Positions 1 to 8,034 of a stretch of DNA of 64,000 bases are shown here, one piece after another; positions within the stretch are counted from its first letter, which is position 1; every line of letters begins with the position of its first letter. The position numbers and the translations under genes are program-made. Source of the stretch: Micromonospora halotolerans (lineage in GTDB: Bacteria; Actinomycetota; Actinomycetes; Mycobacteriales; Micromonosporaceae); NCBI RefSeq assembly GCF_032108445.1, contig NZ_CP134876.1, positions 6,076,001 to 6,140,000 on the forward strand, in the 5' to 3' direction. The notes beneath the pieces are model-generated. The model did not search any database. It had not been told where the DNA came from and was given only the letters and a program-made list of their open reading frames with translations.

Positions 1-932
1 GCAACGCCGTGGTGCTCAAGCCGTCGCCGGACGCGACGGCGACGGCGCTGCGGCTGGCCGGCCTGCTCGACGAGGTGCTGCCCGAGGGGCTGCTCACGGT
101 CCTTCCCGGTGACGGCGACACCGGCCGGGCGATCGTGGCCGAGGCCGACGTGGTGTCGTTCACCGGATCCACGGCCGTCGGCGGCGACGTGGTGCGCTCG
201 GCCGCGGCACGCGGGGTGCGGGTACAGGCGGAGATGGGCGGTCAGAACCCGGCGATCGTCCTGCCCGACGCCGACGTGGAGTCCACCGCCAGGCAGATCG
301 CCGCGGCCGCGATGGGGTTCGCCGGTCAGAAGTGCACGGCGACCAAGCGGGTGATCGTCGTCGGGGACGTCACGCCGATGCGTGACGCGCTCGTCGCGGC
401 GATCGAGGCACTGGGCTTCGGCGACCCGGCGCAGGCGACGACCGCGGTGGGGCCGGTCATCAGCGAAGCCGCCCGGGACCGCGTGCTGGCCGCCGCCGGC
501 AGCGCGACCGCGGCCGGGGCCCGGCTCCTGACCGGCGGCGCGGCGACCGGCGACCCCGGCTGGTTCGTCCGGCCGACCCTGCTCGAGGACGTCCCCGCCG
601 ACCACCCGCTCTCGTGCGACGAGGTGTTCGGGCCGATCGCCACGCTGCGCGCGGTGCCCACGCTCGAGGAGGCGGTGGCGGTGGCCAACAATGTTCCGCA
701 GGGCCTGGCCGCCGGCGTGTACACGCGCGACCTCACCGCCGCGCTCGCGACGGCGGACGCGTTGGAGGCCGGTTTGGTGAAGGTCAACGCACCGACCACC
801 GGGGTCGACTTCTACCTGCCGTTCGGCGGCGAGAAGGCGTCCAGCGTGGGCGGCCGCGAGCAGGGCAAGGCCGCGCAGGACTTCTTCACCTCGCTGCACA
901 CCGTGACGCTGGCCCCCGCCGAAGGAGCCTGA
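1..932 (+). CDS. Aldehyde dehydrogenase, C-terminal part (probable 2-oxoglutarate semialdehyde dehydrogenase)
   Basis: The gene enters from outside the window and its reading frame is open from the first bases; the first internal ATG is at 9, so the true start is not visible. About 307 residues of an NAD(P)-dependent aldehyde dehydrogenase are present. The general-base motif AEMGGQNP and the catalytic-cysteine motif FAGQKCTAT can be read, followed by the FGPI and PFGGEKAS motifs typical of the family C-terminal half. It is the first visible gene of an operon; its stop TGA shares one base with the next start. With aconitase-X and the flavin dehydrogenase downstream, the most likely substrate is 2-oxoglutarate semialdehyde, the last intermediate of 4-hydroxyproline degradation. 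Family membership is certain; the substrate is inferred from context. Confidence 0.9.
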   Translation, partial: NAVVLKPSPDATATALRLAGLLDEVLPEGLLTVLPGDGDTGRAIVAEADVVSFTGSTAVGGDVVRSAAARGVRVQAEMGGQNPAIVLPDADVESTARQIAAAAMGFAGQKCTATKRVIVVGDVTPMRDALVAAIEALGFGDPAQATTAVGPVISEAARDRVLAAAGSATAAGARLLTGGAATGDPGWFVRPTLLEDVPADHPLSCDEVFGPIATLRAVPTLEEAVAVANNVPQGLAAGVYTRDLTAALATADALEAGLVKVNAPTTGVDFYLPFGGEKASSVGGREQGKAAQDFFTSLHTVTLAPAEGA

Positions 933-2218
933 TGCCCGGCGACGACGGCCTGGTCCTCACAGCCGAGGAACAGTCGATGCTGGCCGGGGAGCAGGGCCCG
1001 GCCACCGCGATGTGCATGCGGCTCATCGTCGGGGTCGCACGCGCGAACGGGGCCGGACGACTGGTGCCGATCGAGTCGGCGCACGCCGACGGCTGCCTTT
1101 ACCACGGCGTGGCGGGGCTGGAGTTCACCGAGCGGCTGGTCTCCCTCGGCGCCCGGGTGCGGGTGCGCACGACGCTCAACGTCGGCTCGCTCGATCTGCT
1201 GCATCCCGGGCTGGTACGCGCCGACCCCGAGGTGGCCGAGAACGGCCGGCGCCTGATGGACGCGCACGTGGCCCTCGGCTGCGAGGCGATCTGGTCGTGC
1301 GCGCCGTACCAGTCCGGCCACCGCCCGAAACAAGGCAGCCACGTGGCGTGGGCCGAGTCGAACGCCATCGCCTTCGTCAACTCGGTGCTCGGGGCGCGCA
1401 CGGACCGGTACGGCGACTTCATCGACATCGCCGCCGGCGTCGCCGGCCGGGTCCCCTACTCGGGCCTGCACCTGCAGCGGAATCGCGCCGCCGCGCTGGT
1501 GCTCGACTTCTCCGCGGTCCCCGCTGCGCTGCTCGACGACGACGTCGCCTGGCCCGCGATCGGGGCGCTGCTCGGGGAACTCGCCGGAACCCGGGTCGCG
1601 GCTCTCACCGGCCTGCCGGCCGACCTGAACGACGGCGGGGTCACCGAGGACCGGCTCAAGGCGCTCGGCGCCACCGCAGCGTCTGCCGGCGGCGTCGCGC
1701 TGTTCCACGTCGTGGGGGTGACCCCGGAGGCGCCGACGCTGGACGCGGTGCTCGGGCCCGGGGCCACCACCGTGCCGGTGACGGCACACGACCTCAGGCG
1801 GGCGCGCGAGCGGCTGAGCACCGCCGCTACGACGTCACTCGACGCCGTCAGCCTCGGCACCCCGCACTTCTCGCTGTCCGAGTTCGCGGCGCTGGCGCAC
1901 GAGTTGCGGGCCGGCCCGTCGTTCAGCCCGTCGGTCGACGTGTTCGTGTCGACCAGCCGGGCCGTGCTGGCCGAGGCGGAGGCACGCGGGTACGCCGACG
2001 CCGTGCGCGACGCGGGCGGCCGCATCCTGACCGACACCTGCACGTACGTGACGCCCGTGCTGCGCGACGGGATCCGCACCGTGATGACGAACTCGGGCAA
2101 GTGGGCCTGGTACGCGCCGGCCAACCTCGGGATCGACACCGTACTGGGAAGCCTGGCCGAGTGCGTCGCCTCGGCGAGAGCCGGGAGGGTGGTACGCGAT
2201 GAGCGGCTGTGGGGATGA
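932..2218 (+). CDS. Aconitase X large (catalytic) subunit, probable cis-3-hydroxyproline dehydratase
   Basis: A 428-residue protein of the AcnX catalytic family (formerly DUF521). The start ATG at 932 overlaps the upstream stop by one base and begins MPGDDG; an open frame extends further upstream but only as a shadow of the aldehyde dehydrogenase. Family motifs visible include SCAPYQSGHRP, AWAESNA, NSVLGARTDRYGD and DTCTYVTPVL, which carry the conserved cysteines expected to hold an Fe-S cluster. Bacterial AcnX proteins of this two-subunit type dehydrate cis-3-hydroxy-L-proline to pyrroline-2-carboxylate; other AcnX types act on mevalonate 5-phosphate. The small subunit follows at once and a pyrroline-carboxylate reductase candidate comes next, which favours the hydroxyproline role. 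Confidence 0.88.
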   Translation: MPGDDGLVLTAEEQSMLAGEQGPATAMCMRLIVGVARANGAGRLVPIESAHADGCLYHGVAGLEFTERLVSLGARVRVRTTLNVGSLDLLHPGLVRADPEVAENGRRLMDAHVALGCEAIWSCAPYQSGHRPKQGSHVAWAESNAIAFVNSVLGARTDRYGDFIDIAAGVAGRVPYSGLHLQRNRAAALVLDFSAVPAALLDDDVAWPAIGALLGELAGTRVAALTGLPADLNDGGVTEDRLKALGATAASAGGVALFHVVGVTPEAPTLDAVLGPGATTVPVTAHDLRRARERLSTAATTSLDAVSLGTPHFSLSEFAALAHELRAGPSFSPSVDVFVSTSRAVLAEAEARGYADAVRDAGGRILTDTCTYVTPVLRDGIRTVMTNSGKWAWYAPANLGIDTVLGSLAECVASARAGRVVRDERLWG

Positions 2219-2651
2219 GCCGGTGACGCTGTCCGGCCGCTCCCTTCATCCGGGGCAGGCGGACGGCGTCGTCCTCGCGCTCGACGAACCGCTCTCGTTC
2301 TGGGGCGGGGTCGACGCTCGCGGGGTGATCGTCGACGCCCACCATCCGCAACGCGGCGCCACGGTCGCCGGGCAGGTCCTCGCGATGCAGGCCGGGCGCG
2401 GGTCCAGCTCCTCCACGGCGGTGCTCGCGGAGCTGATCCGGTCGGGGCACGCGCCGGCGGCCCTCCTCTTGGCCGAGTGCGACGCGATCCTGGTGATCGG
2501 GGCCCTCGTCGCCGCCGAGATCTACGACACGAGCTTGCCCATCGTGCAGCTCACCCACGACGATTTGGCACGACTGCACACCGGCAGCCAGGCCGCCGTC
2601 CTCGCCCACACCGCACCCCGCCCGGCGACCGTGATTGCGAAGATCCGATGA
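2199..2651 (+). CDS. Aconitase X small (swivel) subunit
   Basis: A 150-residue protein of the AcnX swiveling-domain family (formerly DUF126). It contains LSFWGGVD near residue 30 and the glycine/serine stretch GRGSSSSTAV near residue 68, the conserved active-site segment of this subunit. It overlaps the large-subunit gene by 20 bases if the ATG at 2199 is used; an in-frame GTG at 2223 is an alternative that would remove the overlap, so the start is not certain. It pairs with the upstream gene to form the heterodimeric dehydratase. The last codons overlap the next start as ATGA, indicating translational coupling. Confidence 0.85.
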   Translation: MSGCGDEPVTLSGRSLHPGQADGVVLALDEPLSFWGGVDARGVIVDAHHPQRGATVAGQVLAMQAGRGSSSSTAVLAELIRSGHAPAALLLAECDAILVIGALVAAEIYDTSLPIVQLTHDDLARLHTGSQAAVLAHTAPRPATVIAKIR

Positions 2652-3583
2652 CCGCGACACTGCCGTACCTCGACGAGGCCGACGTCTTCGGCCTGGTGCC
2701 GTTCGTCGACGCCGTCGCCGCGCTGGCGAAGGCCCTGTCCGGCGGGCTCGACCCGCAGGCGTCCCTGCAGCGCTCCATCCACGACGTGGAGCACGGGCAG
2801 CTGCTGCTGATGCCCGCCGAGACCGCCGCCGCCGTGGGCGTGAAGCTGAGCACCGTGGCTCCGGGCAACTCCGACCGGGCGCTCCCCCGCATCCAGGCGC
2901 TGTACGTGCTCTACGACCGGGTCACGCTGACGCCGGTGGCGCTGCTGGACGGCACGGCCCTGACGACGTTGCGGACCCCCGCTGTCTCGGCGGTCGCGGT
3001 GGACCACCTCGCCGCGCCCGAGGCGCGACACCTGGTCGTGCTCGGCTCCGGCCCACAGGCGTGGGGGCATGTGGAGGCGCTGCGAGCCGTTCGCCCGCTC
3101 AGCGACGTCACGGTGGTCGGCCGGGACCCCGACCGCGCGGCGGCCCTGGTGGCCAGGGTCCGGGACAGCGGTCTGGACGCGCGCGTGGGCAGCCACGACG
3201 ACATCGCGGATGCGGACGTGGTGGTCTGCGCGACCACGGCCCGCCAGCCGCTTTTCGACGGCAGCCAGCTGCGCCCGGGGACCTGTGCCGTCGCGGTCGG
3301 CTCCCACGAGCCGGAAGCCCGCGAACTCGACGACGTGACGATCGGCGCCGCCGAACGGGTGGTCGTCGAGTCCCGCGACGTCGCCCTGCGCGAGGCGGGT
3401 GACATCATCCAGGCCGTACGCGCCGGCGTCGTCGGCGAGGACAACCTCATCGAGCTTCGCGATGCGGTTCACCTGACACCCACCACCGGTTCATCGGTCT
3501 TCAAGAGCGTCGGCATGGGCTGGCAGGACCTCGTGGTGGCCGATCTGGCCCATCAGCGCTGGGCGGAGCGAGGCCATGCCTGA
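2648..3583 (+). CDS. Ornithine cyclodeaminase / mu-crystallin family, probable pyrroline-2-carboxylate reductase
   Basis: A 311-residue protein starting at the ATG that overlaps the previous stop as ATGA. The N-terminal half has the family signature around GVKLSTVAPGN and LLDGTALTTLRTPAVSA. The Rossmann fold follows with VVLGSGPQAWGH near residue 122 and PDR binding residues after the second strand. Members of this family are either ornithine cyclodeaminases or NAD(P)H-dependent reductases of cyclic imino acids. Next to AcnX, which produces pyrroline-2-carboxylate from cis-3-hydroxyproline, a reductase making L-proline is the natural role. The start and family are well supported; the exact substrate is inferred from the operon. 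Confidence 0.85.
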   Translation: MTATLPYLDEADVFGLVPFVDAVAALAKALSGGLDPQASLQRSIHDVEHGQLLLMPAETAAAVGVKLSTVAPGNSDRALPRIQALYVLYDRVTLTPVALLDGTALTTLRTPAVSAVAVDHLAAPEARHLVVLGSGPQAWGHVEALRAVRPLSDVTVVGRDPDRAAALVARVRDSGLDARVGSHDDIADADVVVCATTARQPLFDGSQLRPGTCAVAVGSHEPEARELDDVTIGAAERVVVESRDVALREAGDIIQAVRAGVVGEDNLIELRDAVHLTPTTGSSVFKSVGMGWQDLVVADLAHQRWAERGHA

Positions 3584-4727
3584 CGTGGTCGTCGTCGGCG
3601 CGGGCATCGTGGGGGCCGCCTGCGCCTACTACGCCGCCCGCGAGGGGCTGTCGGTGACGGTCCTCGAGCGGGGAACGGTGGCCGGCGGCACGACCAGCCG
3701 CGGCGAGGGCAACATCCTCGTCTCCGACAAGGAACCCGGCCCCGAACTGAACCTGGCCCTGGCGTCCCGTACGCGCTGGCGGGAACTGGCCGCCGAGTTC
3801 GGCCCCGACCCGTTCGAACTCGAAGAGAAGGGTGGCCTGGTCGTGGCCACCTCGGGTCCGGGTGCCGCAGCCCTGACCCGGTTCGCCGAGGGGCAACGGG
3901 CCACCGGCGTGGAGACGGTCGCGGTGAGCGCGGACCAGCTCCACGACCACGAGCCGAACCTCGCCCCGGACCTGCCCGCAGGCGTCCTCTACCCCCAGGA
4001 CATGCAGGTGCAGCCGGTGGTGGCGGCGGTGTCACTGCTCGCGGCGGCCCGGTCCCTCGGCGCCACCGTGGTTCGCGGCGAGGAGGTCGTGGCGGCCGAA
4101 CGGGGCCGGGACGGACGCGTCACGGCGGTGCGGACGCGCACCGGCAGCTATCCCACCAGCGCGGTCGTCAACGCCGCCGGGACCTGGGGTGCTCAGGTCG
4201 GCGAGCGGCTCGGCGCCCCGATTCCGATCCTCCCCCGCCGTGGGTTCATCCTGGTGACCGAGCCGCTGCCCCGGGTGGTCCGGCACAAGGTGTACTCCGC
4301 CGACTACGTCGAGAACGTCGCGTCCGACGTCGCCGGGCTTGAGACGTCCACCGTCGTCGAAGGCACGCAGGGCGGAACGGTCCTCATCGGCGCGAGCCGG
4401 GAGCGGGTGGGGTTCGACGACACCATCTCCGTGGAGGTGCTGCGGCGGCTGGCCGCGCTGGCGGTACGTCTCTTCCCCTTCCTCGCCGACGTGAAGCTGA
4501 TGCGTACCTATCACGGGTTTCGCCCCTACTGCCCGGACCACCTGCCGGTCATCGGTCCAGACCCCCGGGTCCCCGGGGTTTTCCACGCCTGCGGGCACGA
4601 GGGCGCCGGCATAGGTCTCGCCCCGGCGACCGGCAGGCTGATCAGCCAGATGCTGACCAACGGTCAGCCGGACATCGACCCCTCGGCGTTCGCGCCATCG
4701 AGGTTCGCGCAGGTGACCGCAGGATGA
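3576..4727 (+). CDS. FAD-dependent amino acid dehydrogenase (DAO family), probable D-hydroxyproline dehydrogenase subunit
   Basis: A 383-residue DAO-family flavoprotein. The N-terminal dinucleotide-binding motif VVGAGIVGAACAYY is at residues 5-18, and the C-terminal FAD motif GHEGAGIGLAPATGRLI lies near residue 345. It overlaps the previous gene by 8 bases and the next by ATGA. The two following genes encode a small 2Fe-2S protein and an FAD/Fe-S protein, giving the three-component architecture known from heterotrimeric D-hydroxyproline dehydrogenases and opine/HcnABC-type dehydrogenases, in which this chain carries the substrate site. In this context it would oxidise cis-4-hydroxy-D-proline or a related imino acid. 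Sarcosine-oxidase beta-like activity is the main alternative. Confidence 0.85.
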   Translation: MPDVVVVGAGIVGAACAYYAAREGLSVTVLERGTVAGGTTSRGEGNILVSDKEPGPELNLALASRTRWRELAAEFGPDPFELEEKGGLVVATSGPGAAALTRFAEGQRATGVETVAVSADQLHDHEPNLAPDLPAGVLYPQDMQVQPVVAAVSLLAAARSLGATVVRGEEVVAAERGRDGRVTAVRTRTGSYPTSAVVNAAGTWGAQVGERLGAPIPILPRRGFILVTEPLPRVVRHKVYSADYVENVASDVAGLETSTVVEGTQGGTVLIGASRERVGFDDTISVEVLRRLAALAVRLFPFLADVKLMRTYHGFRPYCPDHLPVIGPDPRVPGVFHACGHEGAGIGLAPATGRLISQMLTNGQPDIDPSAFAPSRFAQVTAG

Positions 4728-4999
4728 GCCAGCCACACTTCTCCTTCGACGGCAGCCAGATCCCCTTCCGGCCCGGGCAGAGCGTCGGAGCCGCGTTGAC
4801 CGCGGCCGGGGTGCGGTCGTGGCGCAGCACCCGACGCGCCGGCCGGCCGCGGGGGCTGTTCTGCGGTATCGGCGTCTGCTTCGACTGTCTCCTCGTCGTC
4901 GACGGGCGCCCGAACGAACGCGCCTGCCTCCGGCTCGCCGAGCAGGGCATGGAGGTCAGCACGCAGGAAGGAACCGGTCACGGTGACCTCGAAGTCTGA
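4724..4999 (+). CDS. Small 2Fe-2S ferredoxin-like subunit (HcnA-like)
   Basis: A 91-residue protein with the plant-type 2Fe-2S pattern: CGIGVCFDC (C-x4-C-x2-C) near residue 46 and a fourth cysteine in NERAC about 12 residues later. It sits between the DAO-family subunit and the FAD/Fe-S subunit, overlapping both (ATGA at its start; about 17 bases at its end). Proteins of this size and position are the electron-transfer subunit of heterotrimeric dehydrogenases that oxidise D-hydroxyproline, opines or glycine. The overlap with both neighbours suggests stoichiometric co-translation of the complex. Confidence 0.85.
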   Translation: MSQPHFSFDGSQIPFRPGQSVGAALTAAGVRSWRSTRRAGRPRGLFCGIGVCFDCLLVVDGRPNERACLRLAEQGMEVSTQEGTGHGDLEV

Positions 5000-6407
5000 G
5001 CGGACGTTCGACGTACTCGTGGTCGGCGCCGGACCGGCCGGGCTGGCCGCCGCGACCAGCGCCACCCGCGCCGGCGCGCGCACGGCCATCGTGGACGCCG
5101 GCGTGGGGCCCGGCGGCCAGTACTGGCGCCACCCGGCACCCAGCGAGCACGGCGTGTCCGCCGCCGAGGTGGCCCACCTCCATCACGACCTGGCGACATA
5201 TCGCCGTCTCGTGGCCGGGCTCCCGGCCGCTGCCCGGTTCTTCCAGCACCATGTGTGGACGATCACCCGCGACGGGGACGGCTTCGTCGTGCACGTGGTC
5301 GACCGGACCGGTGGAGGCGAACAGGCCGCCGAGCTCCGCGGTCGTCGGCTCATCCTCGCCCCGGGAGCGTACGACCGTCAGATCCCGTTCCCCGGGTGGG
5401 ATCTTCCGGGCGTGATGACGGCGGGAGGCGTGCAGGCCCTGCTCAAGGGTCACGGCGTGGTTGCCGGACAGCGGGTGCTGGTGGCCGGGACCGGCCCCTT
5501 CCTGCTTCCGGTCGCGGCCGGCCTGGCCGAGTCGGGCGCGAGCGTCGTGGGCGTCCACGAGGCCGCCTCCCCGTTGGCGTGGCTGGGTGAGCTCGGCGCC
5601 GTGATCCGCAATGTGAGCAAGCTCGGTGAGGGCGCCGGCTATGCCCGGGTGCTGGCGCGGCACCGCATTCCGGTCCGTACCGGGTCCGTCGTGGTCTCCG
5701 CCCACGGTGCCGAAGCCGTGGAACGGGTCACCACCATGCGCGTGGACCACACGGGCCGGGTGGTACCCGGAAGTGAGCGCACGATCGCGGTGGACGTGCT
5801 GGCCGTGGGGTGGGGTTTCACCCCGCAACTGGAGCTGCCGCTGGCGCTCGGCTGCGAGACGCGCGTGGATGTCGACGGGTCGCTGGTGTGCGAGGTCGAC
5901 GACGAGCAGCGCTCGTCGGTCGAGGGTGTCTTCGTCGCCGGCGAGGCCTGCGGCGTGGGCGGCGCCGCCCTCGCGACGGTGGAAGGCGAGATCGCCGGCA
6001 CCGTCGCGGCAGGCGACTCGCCGGTCGCACCTCGGCTGCGCCGCTCGCGGGCGGCGCTCCGCCGCTTCGCGCAGGCGATGCACCGGTCCCATCCGGTGCC
6101 CCCTGGATGGGTGGACCGGTTGTCCGACGACACGACCGTCTGCCGCTGCGAGGAGGTTCCTTTCGGGGCACTGCGCTCCATGCAGCAGGACCTCGTCGGG
6201 CACGACGGCCGGTCGGCGAAGATGCTCACCCGAGCTGGCATGGGTTACTGCCAGGCACGCACCTGCGGCTACGCCGTCGGCTGCATCCTCGGTCAAGAGG
6301 TCTCCGGCACCTCCGGCTTCGCCCAACGCCCCGTCTCGTCTCCACTCACCCTCGGCGCGCTGGCAACGTCCTGCCCGACGGAGAACGATTCACCGCCAGC
6401 TGAGTGA
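4983..6407 (+). CDS. FAD/NAD(P)-binding oxidoreductase with C-terminal BFD-like 2Fe-2S domain
   Basis: A 474-residue protein starting at GTG 4983, inside the end of the ferredoxin gene. It has two dinucleotide-binding folds: VVGAGPAGLAAAT near residue 11 and VLVAGTGPFLLPVAAG near residue 162. The C-terminal 80 residues carry CRCEE and YCQARTCG, the four cysteines of a BFD-like 2Fe-2S domain. This is the usual third subunit (alpha, HcnB/OoxA type) of heterotrimeric amino-acid dehydrogenases. It completes the complex with 3576-4727 and 4724-4999 and is the last gene of the catabolic operon; about 155 bases without a gene follow. Confidence 0.87.
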   Translation: MTSKSERTFDVLVVGAGPAGLAAATSATRAGARTAIVDAGVGPGGQYWRHPAPSEHGVSAAEVAHLHHDLATYRRLVAGLPAAARFFQHHVWTITRDGDGFVVHVVDRTGGGEQAAELRGRRLILAPGAYDRQIPFPGWDLPGVMTAGGVQALLKGHGVVAGQRVLVAGTGPFLLPVAAGLAESGASVVGVHEAASPLAWLGELGAVIRNVSKLGEGAGYARVLARHRIPVRTGSVVVSAHGAEAVERVTTMRVDHTGRVVPGSERTIAVDVLAVGWGFTPQLELPLALGCETRVDVDGSLVCEVDDEQRSSVEGVFVAGEACGVGGAALATVEGEIAGTVAAGDSPVAPRLRRSRAALRRFAQAMHRSHPVPPGWVDRLSDDTTVCRCEEVPFGALRSMQQDLVGHDGRSAKMLTRAGMGYCQARTCGYAVGCILGQEVSGTSGFAQRPVSSPLTLGALATSCPTENDSPPAE

Positions 6408-6487
6408 GAAGGATGAGGCACCACACGATGACCTGCGGATAGTGAAGACGGCGGAATCATCGACAGGACCATGATGATCAGGCACCC

Positions 6488-6539
6488 GCTCCTGCCTCGA
6501 CTGTGCGTACTACGGGCCGGGGCGCTGCCCGCCACCGGC
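6488..6539. repeat. 52-bp dispersed repeat, copy A, with hairpin
   Basis: These 52 bases match 20882-20933 at 48 positions. The right half (6516-6539) forms a GCCGG-GGCG / CGCCACCGGC stem with one bulge. In copy B two of the four differences fall in or next to the hairpin loop while the stem is kept. It lies 24 bases beyond the end of the minus-strand DUF1275 gene, so it may act as its terminator or be a small dispersed hairpin element. Confidence 0.6.
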
Positions 6540-6562
6540 GCCCCCTGCCGGAAGCGCCGATG

Positions 6563-7279
6563 CTATTCCGCCATGCGTGCCGACGCGGCGATGACGAGCA
6601 CGAGTGGCGCGATCAACAGCACGGGCGACCATGCGGGCAGGTGCCTGGCCATCAGCGCACCGACGACGGCACCGCTGATCAGGGCCAGCAGGACGTGGGC
6701 CTTGGGCCGCAGGCTGTGCCATGGGCTTCGGGCAGCGACCCCCGCGATCAGGCTCGTGAGCGTGCCGGTCAGGTACGTGGAGGACAGGCCCGGTACGCCG
6801 AAGCGCTGAATGGCACTGCTCTGGACACCCAGCGCCGCTGCCGACAGCATCAGGAGCCCAAGATCGACGTGCTCCGAACGACGGGGCAGGGTGACCACCC
6901 AGACGACGAGAAAGACGACGAACACCAGGAGTTCCAGGACGAGCGTGTGGGTGACCCGGCGGGGCCAGACCGGGTCGTCCGGCTGCGCCGAGCCGGCGAG
7001 GCGGGCGCCGGCGAGGACGCCGGTGATGAAACTGAGAATGGCGCAGCCGGAGGTCAGGGCAAGGTCGCCAGCGCCGCTGCCGGCCGAGAGCCCGAGCAGG
7101 ACCATGTTGCCCGTCATGACGCTCGAAAAGGCTCCGCCGAGGGCCAGGAAGCCGATGGCGTCGGCGCTACCGGTCAGGAAGGTGAGCACGACAACGAGGG
7201 CCTGCCGGCGCCGCGCGAGGTTCCGGTTTCCCGTCACCGCGGCGCGCAAGCGCATGACGGATGGCACTGTTTTCAGCAC
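6563..7279 (-). CDS. DUF1275 (YoaK-like) membrane protein
   Basis: A 238-residue integral membrane protein of the DUF1275/YoaK family, with about six hydrophobic segments. The first segment carries the family motif TGSADAIGFLALGGAFSS followed by MTGN; a second MTGN-like motif (STYLTGTLTSL) appears near residue 170, reflecting an internal repeat. The function is unknown. The gene is divergent from the GntR regulator with only 70 bases between the two starts, and a CGTATACG palindrome lies in that gap, so GntR control is likely. Its place beside the hydroxyproline operon hints at transport of a small metabolite, but nothing in the sequence proves this. Confidence 0.85.
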   Translation of the reverse strand: MLKTVPSVMRLRAAVTGNRNLARRRQALVVVLTFLTGSADAIGFLALGGAFSSVMTGNMVLLGLSAGSGAGDLALTSGCAILSFITGVLAGARLAGSAQPDDPVWPRRVTHTLVLELLVFVVFLVVWVVTLPRRSEHVDLGLLMLSAAALGVQSSAIQRFGVPGLSSTYLTGTLTSLIAGVAARSPWHSLRPKAHVLLALISGAVVGALMARHLPAWSPVLLIAPLVLVIAASARMAE

Positions 7280-7307
7280 GGTCGGCTATCCTCCCCAAAT
7301 TGTTCTT

Positions 7308-7315
7308 CGTATACG
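7308..7315. promoter_or_regulatory. GntR-type operator palindrome (site 1)
   Basis: CGTATACG is a perfect 8-bp palindrome in the 70-base divergent promoter region between the DUF1275 gene and the GntR gene. Many FadR/VanR-branch GntR proteins bind sites of the form TNGTATACNA. This copy matches except at one outer base; a second copy at 15427-15437 matches fully. Likely an autoregulatory site. Confidence 0.55.
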
Positions 7316-7349
7316 CTCTGCCTGGACGATTCACGGAGAGGCGGTCAGG

Positions 7350-8030
7350 TTGGCTGATGACCTGCGAGGCAAGCTCGGCGCTCAACACCTGCCGCTACGC
7401 GACCAGGTCCTCGCCGCACTGCGGACCGCCATCATCAACGGCGACTACCTTCCCGGCGAGCGGCTGACCGAGGATCGGCTGGCCGAGGACTTCGCCGTTT
7501 CCCGCAACCCGGTCCGGGAGGCACTGCGCGTCGCGGAGGCGGAGGGTTTCGTCGTGATCCTGCCCCGCCGCGGGGCGGTGGTCGCCTCCCCGAGCAGTGC
7601 GACCATCGGGGACATGTTCGCCGTCCGCCAGCGCCTGGAGTCGCTGGCCGCCCGGCTGGCGGCCGAGCGGGCGACGGCGGCGGACGTGGCCGCCCTGCGG
7701 GGCCTGCTGGAGCAGGGCCGCGAGGCGACGCAGCAGCGGGACCTCGCCCGGGTCGCCGAGCTGAACAGCGCCCTGCACCTGCGGATCCTCGAGATCAGCG
7801 GCAACCCGTGGCTGTTGTCGATCGCCAAGGCGCTCTACCTCCATGTGCAGTGGGTCTTCCGGCTGGGCGCCGCGGAACGGGCACCACACTCGTGGGCCGA
7901 GCACATCCAACTGGTCGACGCCATCGAGTCGGGTGACGGTGACCGGGCCGAGCGGGCCGCACTGGCCCATCTCGATGCCGCTTCCGCTGCCGCATACGAG
8001 AACGCCGAGGCCGGATACGGAGCCCGCTGA
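7350..8030 (+). CDS. GntR family transcriptional regulator (FadR/FCD branch)
   Basis: A 226-residue regulator. The N-terminal winged helix contains LREQ-like PLRDQVLAALRTAI, GERLTEDRLAEDF and SRNPVREALR, the classic GntR helix-turn-helix; the C-terminal all-helical FCD domain begins near residue 90 and holds likely metal/ligand residues in NSALHLRI and HIQLVDAI. The start is placed at TTG 7350 because a GGAGAG ribosome-binding site lies about 10 bases upstream and the protein then begins with the expected length; the frame stays open further 5' but only opposite the DUF1275 gene. It probably senses an amino acid, keto acid or peptide product and controls the neighbouring genes through GTATAC palindromes. 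Confidence 0.85.
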   Translation: MADDLRGKLGAQHLPLRDQVLAALRTAIINGDYLPGERLTEDRLAEDFAVSRNPVREALRVAEAEGFVVILPRRGAVVASPSSATIGDMFAVRQRLESLAARLAAERATAADVAALRGLLEQGREATQQRDLARVAELNSALHLRILEISGNPWLLSIAKALYLHVQWVFRLGAAERAPHSWAEHIQLVDAIESGDGDRAERAALAHLDAASAAAYENAEAGYGAR

Positions 8031-8034
8031 GGCG

